Part shown: one piece after another, positions 60,470-64,000 of the stretch
How the letters are laid out: every line of letters starts with the position of its first letter
How positions within the stretch are numbered: position 1 is the first letter of the stretch
Assembly: GCF_029626235.1 (NCBI RefSeq)
Contig: NZ_JARUBO010000005.1
Location: 4,684,001 to 4,748,000 of the forward strand
Direction of reading: 5' to 3'
Source: Micromonospora sp. WMMD1120
GTDB taxonomy: Bacteria; Actinomycetota; Actinomycetes; Mycobacteriales; Micromonosporaceae
Length of the DNA: 64,000 nt
Position numbers and translations under genes: made by a program
Notes under the pieces: model-generated
What the model saw: only the letters and a program-made list of their open reading frames with translations
Told to the model about the DNA's origin: nothing
Database searches by the model: none

Positions 60470-61165
60470 ATGCCCCGCGCCGATCTGGACAAGAATCCAC
60501 GTGACGTCGCCACCATGTTCGACGGGGTGGCGCGACACTACGACCTGACCAACACGGTGCTGTGTTTCGGACTGGATCGTTATTGGCGGCGGGAGACGCG
60601 TAGGGCGCTCGGTCCCGAACCCGGCGACCGGGTTCTCGACCTGGCCGGTGGCACCGGCGCGTCGACAGTGGAGTTGGGCCGGTCGGGCGCTTTCTGTGTG
60701 TGCGCGGACTTCTCCCAGGAGATGCTCAGGCGCGGGCGTGACCTCGGCCGTGACGTTCCGATGGTGGCGGGGGACGGCCTGTCTCTGCCGTTCCGGGACG
60801 AAGCCTTCGACGCCGTCACGGTGTCGTTCGGGCTGCGGAACATGAATGACACCCGGCTGGCGCTCACAGAACTGGCACGGGTCACCCGGCCCGGCGGTCG
60901 ACTCGTCGTCTGCGAATTCTCGACTCCCTTGTTCGCGCCTTTCCGGACGGTCTACCAGAACTACATCCCACGGGCGCTGCCCGGCCTCGCCAAGATCGTC
61001 TCCTCCAATCCCGAGGCGTACGAGTACCTGGCCCAGTCCATCCGCGACTGGCCGAGTCAGCAGCAGCTCGCCGCCACCATCGCCGCCGCCGGCTGGAGCC
61101 AGGTGAGCTGGCGCAACCTGACCAACGGCATCGTCGCGCTGCACCGCGCGACCAAGCCCGCCTGA
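60470..61165 (+). CDS. menG: Demethylmenaquinone C-methyltransferase (MenG/UbiE)
   Basis: 231 residues, a class I SAM methyltransferase. SAM motif I is VLDLAGGTG (55-63). UbiE signatures include [23 protein letters not shown] near the N-terminus, [26 protein letters not shown] in the middle, and [18 protein letters not shown] with the closing GIVALHRA. It performs the last step of menaquinone synthesis on the cytoplasmic face of the membrane. The ATG at 60470 is chosen by alignment to the family N-terminus; there is no obvious ribosome-binding site, so a leaderless message is possible. Divergent from the sugar dehydrogenase gene. The sequence is that of a housekeeping enzyme, so I do not count it as a polyketide tailoring gene. 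Confidence 0.9.
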   Translation: MPRADLDKNPRDVATMFDGVARHYDLTNTVLCFGLDRYWRRETRRALGPEPGDRVLDLAGGTGASTVELGRSGAFCVCADFSQEMLRRGRDLGRDVPMVAGDGLSLPFRDEAFDAVTVSFGLRNMNDTRLALTELARVTRPGGRLVVCEFSTPLFAPFRTVYQNYIPRALPGLAKIVSSNPEAYEYLAQSIRDWPSQQQLAATIAAAGWSQVSWRNLTNGIVALHRATKPA

Positions 61166-61274
61166 GCGCTCGTCGTCGCGCGTGTCCGGCGGACCCGCCG
61201 TGGCGGTACGGCCGGAGTCGTGCCGGGTGTGACCCCGGAACGCGTTTCCCGGTGCTGTCGCGCGCGCCGTTCTT

Positions 61275-61305
61275 CCGGGCGGCTTGCGTGGTGCAAGTTG
61301 CCCGG
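61275..61305 (+). terminator. Hairpin downstream of menG, probable terminator
   Basis: CCGGGC-GG-CTTGC pairs with GCAAG-TT-GCCCGG around a 5-nt loop: a 13-bp RNA stem counting two internal G-U pairs. It is 110 nt past the menG stop. Confidence 0.55.
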
Positions 61306-61556
61306 GTGCGCTGCCTACTCCGGTCGACCCGGCTTCGCCATTCCGCCCCGGCGGCGTCGGCGCTCATGATCTCCCCGATATCGGGACAGGTGGCACTTGT
61401 GCGCACCCCGGTGCCGTGGATCGGTGGGCGAGAGGTGATTTATTGGGTTTCACGGATATGGTTCCGAGCTTTTGCTGACCGGTCCCCTTCCGCGGGTTGT
61501 GATGCGAGTCCGGGCAGAATCCGCGCCGCATTGCTTCCGGTAATGGACTGATCGCA

Positions 61557-61584
61557 TCGACATTCGCCGGTGCTTCGGTATAGT
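61557..61584 (+). promoter_or_regulatory. Promoter-like site for the LAL regulator
   Basis: TCGACA (61557-61562), 16 bp, then TATAGT (61579-61584). It lies 44 nt upstream of the GTG at 61628 in the most A/T-rich part of the gap. The -10 is good, the -35 weak. Confidence 0.45.
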
Positions 61585-61627
61585 GCGACCAATCCCCTTG
61601 GCGTGTGCCAGAAAGCGTCCGATCCGC

Positions 61628-64000
61628 GTGCTGAATCCTGGGCTGGAAAATACGTCGACAGGTCTGTGCTTCGTGGGGCGACGAGCCCAGTTGGCGCGTA
61701 TCCAGGAAGCCCAGGCCGCTGCTGTCCGCCGGGGCCGACAGGTGGTGTGCGAGGTCGTCGGGGAGCCGGGAATCGGCAAGACCCGTCTCGTCCGCGAGGC
61801 GCTGCGGCGCTGCGGTCCCACCTTCGCGTACGCCGTCGGGACGTGCGCGCCGGACGAGCGGGGAGTTCCGTTCCACGTGTTCCGACACGCCTTCACCGGA
61901 GGTCAGCCGCCGCGCGGTGGGCGCGGTGTCGAGGGGCGCACCGGGCAGACCTGGCTGGAGTCGGCCGTCGCCATGACGCCGGAGCCGGGGTCGGACGCCC
62001 AGCGGTTCCGCACGTTCCAGTTGGCTCGTCGGCTGATCGGTTTGTCCGCCCGCGACGGCCTGGCGCTGGTCCTCGACGACCTGCACTGGGCGGACGCCTC
62101 CTCCACCGGCCTGATCGCCCACCTGCTGCGATATCCGGTGCCCGCCCCGCTGCTGCTCGTGCTCGTCTACCGGCCGCGGCAGATGGCGACCCCGATGCCG
62201 TTCGGCCCGCCGGACCCCGGTGACCAGGCGGCGGCACACGAACGGATCGAACTCGACCCGCTGAGCCTGGCCGAGGTCGCGCCGCTGCATCCCCACCTCG
62301 ACCAGGCGGAGCTGCGCGCCCGGTACGACGTGACCGGCGGCAACCCCGGTTACCTGGCAGCCCTGCCGGGTGGCCCGGGGGCGGGCGGCGCCGACTGGAT
62401 CCGGGGCACGCCGGGCGGCCTGCTCTCCGACGCCGTGGTGGCCGTGCTGCGCCGCGAGTGGGCCAACCTGCCGTCGGTCGAGTTGGCCTGCCTGCGGGCC
62501 GGGGCGATCGTCGACGCGCCGTTCGCCGTGGACCTGCTCGCCGCCGTCGCGCAGCTCCCGACGGCACGCGCCGTCGAGGCCGGGTGGCGACTGGCCCGAC
62601 TCGATCTGATCCGGCGGGTGCCGGGCACCGCCCGGTTCGCCTTCCGGCACCCGGTGCTGCGGCTGGCGGTCGTGCAGGACACCGACCCCGCGTGGCGGGC
62701 CGAGGCGTCCGCGCGGGCCCTCACCGCGCTGGTCGAGATGGGCGCGCCCGCCACCGACCAGGCCCGCTACGCCGAGCGTCTGCTGGCCGTGCCGCACGGC
62801 CGCTGGGCGGAACGCTGCGTCGACGTGCTCTGTCGGGCCGCGCAGGAGATCCGCCGCGAGACACCGGAGCTGGCGATCCGCTGGCTGCGGTTGGCGCTGC
62901 GGGTGCTGCGCCCGCCGTCCGGCTCGGCGCAGCGGCGCCGGGACGTGGCGCTCGCGCTCGCGCAGATCACCGGGGAGGCCGGCGACCTGGCCGAGAGCAG
63001 AGCCCTGCTCCAGGAGATCGTGCCGCTGTTCCCCACCGACCCACCGGGACGACGGGCCCAGGCGGTCGCCCTCTGGGCACGCGTGGAACGGCTGCTCGGC
63101 AACTACCCCGAAGCGGTCGCGATCGGAAGGCGTGAGCTGGCCGCCCTGCCGGCCGACAGCACGCCCGGCGTCGGCTACCGCCTCGCCACCGAGATCGGCG
63201 TCGCCGGCATCCTGGCCGGCCGTCCCATCGTCGGTCTGCCGGACGCGCTCGCCGGCGATCCCGGCGGCTCCGCCGCCGACCGGGCCGGCCTGCTGGCGGT
63301 GCGCAGCCTGGCCGCCGCTCACGACGGCGCGCTCGCTGACGCCCGGGATCTCGTCGACGCCGGCGCCCGGATCGTCGACGCGTTGCCGGACCGGGACGTG
63401 CGCGACCACCCCGACTGCCTCACCGCGCTCGGCCTGACCGAGCTGTACGTCGAACGTCAGGCCGACGCGGTGCGCCACCTCGACCGCGGGCTGACGCTCG
63501 TCCGCGCCGCGCACCGCGACGACGGGCTGTGCCAGCTCCTGCTCGCGCGGGCCCAGGTCGCCTACCACGGCGGTCAGCTCACCACCGCCATCACGCTGGC
63601 CACCGAGGCGGGCATCGTGGCACGGCGTATCGGCAGCCACCACCTGCTGAGCTTCGCCCTGGCGTTCGAGGCGGAGGCGACGGCCTGGCGGGGTGGCCCC
63701 CGTGACGACGAACGGGCGGTGGCCCTGGCCCGCAGCGCCGTCGCGATCACCACCGACCTCGCCACCTGGTGTGGCCGTACCGGAGCGTTGGCGCTGGCGA
63801 CCGCGGCCCTGCTCTCCGGTGATCCGGCCACCTGCGCCGAGCTGGTGCGCTCGGCCGGCGGCGACGACCGGCTGAGCCGCCTGCAGACCACCCTCCGGCC
63901 GATGTGGTTCGAGCTGCTCAGCTCCGCCGCGCTCGCCGCCGGTCAGTTGACCGAGGCCGAACGGCAGGCGCGGCGGGCCATGGCCGGGGCGGACCAGGTC
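61628..64000 (+). CDS. LAL-type (large ATP-binding LuxR family) transcriptional regulator, 3' end outside window
   Basis: The frame is open to the right edge; 791 residues are visible. The N-terminal AAA ATPase has Walker A GEPGIGKT (45-52) after FVGRRAQLARIQ, and Walker B LALVLDDLHWAD near 150. An AlkA/TPR-like helical-repeat region (ALARAQVAYHGGQLTTAITLATEAG and similar) follows. The LuxR helix-turn-helix expected at the C-terminus lies beyond the window. LAL proteins often activate polyketide clusters, but this one is 10 kb from the P450 and separated by housekeeping-type genes, so a pathway role is only possible. The GTG at 61628 is the best visible start; no strong ribosome-binding site precedes it. 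Confidence 0.8.
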   Translation, partial: MLNPGLENTSTGLCFVGRRAQLARIQEAQAAAVRRGRQVVCEVVGEPGIGKTRLVREALRRCGPTFAYAVGTCAPDERGVPFHVFRHAFTGGQPPRGGRGVEGRTGQTWLESAVAMTPEPGSDAQRFRTFQLARRLIGLSARDGLALVLDDLHWADASSTGLIAHLLRYPVPAPLLLVLVYRPRQMATPMPFGPPDPGDQAAAHERIELDPLSLAEVAPLHPHLDQAELRARYDVTGGNPGYLAALPGGPGAGGADWIRGTPGGLLSDAVVAVLRREWANLPSVELACLRAGAIVDAPFAVDLLAAVAQLPTARAVEAGWRLARLDLIRRVPGTARFAFRHPVLRLAVVQDTDPAWRAEASARALTALVEMGAPATDQARYAERLLAVPHGRWAERCVDVLCRAAQEIRRETPELAIRWLRLALRVLRPPSGSAQRRRDVALALAQITGEAGDLAESRALLQEIVPLFPTDPPGRRAQAVALWARVERLLGNYPEAVAIGRRELAALPADSTPGVGYRLATEIGVAGILAGRPIVGLPDALAGDPGGSAADRAGLLAVRSLAAAHDGALADARDLVDAGARIVDALPDRDVRDHPDCLTALGLTELYVERQADAVRHLDRGLTLVRAAHRDDGLCQLLLARAQVAYHGGQLTTAITLATEAGIVARRIGSHHLLSFALAFEAEATAWRGGPRDDERAVALARSAVAITTDLATWCGRTGALALATAALLSGDPATCAELVRSAGGDDRLSRLQTTLRPMWFELLSSAALAAGQLTEAERQARRAMAGADQV

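Larger units (their letters stand above)
61166..61627. other. Non-coding gap between menG and the LAL regulator
   Basis: No gene is supported in this 462-nt stretch. It contains a hairpin at 61275-61305 and, at its right end, a promoter-like site for the regulator. From about 61430 it becomes distinctly richer in A and T, as expected for a promoter. Confidence 0.6.

Noticed and set aside
60284..61144. Extension of the sugar dehydrogenase frame through menG
   Set aside because: A signal peptide and GAGGAG fix the start at 60283; the upstream part is antisense to menG and shows no homology-like pattern.
60470..61165. MenG as a tailoring methyltransferase of the polyketide
   Set aside because: Full match to menaquinone MenG signatures, placed among housekeeping-type genes 8.6 kb beyond the end of the P450; the one methyl branch is already explained by the methylmalonyl AT.

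Overview
The window is GC-rich DNA from an actinomycete. High-GC wobble codons, frequent GTG starts, and the mix of MenG, a class II HelD-type motor, a PucR regulator and secreted proteases suggest Micromonosporaceae or a near relative. That placement is inference from style and gene content; there is no rRNA in the window to settle it.

Left flank (1-3373): the 3' end of a RecD-like helicase, a small SRPBCC protein, a 0.5 kb gap with nested dyads, a large-serine-recombinase fragment lacking its catalytic domain, an SGNH hydrolase, and a 274-nt repeat-bearing region upstream of the polyketide genes.

Core (3374-51877): three collinear type I modular PKS genes followed by a cytochrome P450, all on the + strand with overlaps or gaps of 52 nt or less, so probably one transcript. 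PKS-A holds a KSQ loading module plus modules 1 and 2, PKS-B holds module 3, and PKS-C (7896 aa) holds modules 4 to 7 and a thioesterase. Every AT is malonyl-type (HAFH) except module 3, which is methylmalonyl-type (YASH). Every module carries KR and DH; modules 1, 3, 6 and 7 also carry ER. All KRs are B-type (LDD) and all extension-module DHs keep their His/Asp pair. Read collinearly this gives a linear chain without any hydroxyl, 10-methylhexadeca-6,8,12-trienoic acid (C17H28O2), probably all-E, which the thioesterase would hydrolyse and the P450 could oxidise. The loading module is odd: its KSQ is followed by a DH with a substituted catalytic Asp and an intact-looking KR that should have no substrate. 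The PKS DNA is a mosaic of near-identical blocks with T-rich wobble positions set among divergent GC-rich stretches, suggesting recent gene conversion or module duplication.

Right flank (51878-64000): mostly ordinary chromosome. A strong bidirectional hairpin separates the P450 from a convergent HelD-like gene. Then come a PucR regulator, a secreted M6 metalloprotease, a lipoprotein and TlpA-like thioredoxin pair, two terminator hairpins, a secreted PQQ-type sugar dehydrogenase with a CebR-like operator upstream, menG, and the 5' part of a LAL-type (large LuxR) regulator that runs off the right edge. Apart from the P450, no tailoring enzyme, transporter or obvious pathway regulator lies next to the PKS genes; the SGNH hydrolase upstream and the LAL regulator 10 kb downstream are the only nearby candidates for a related role.
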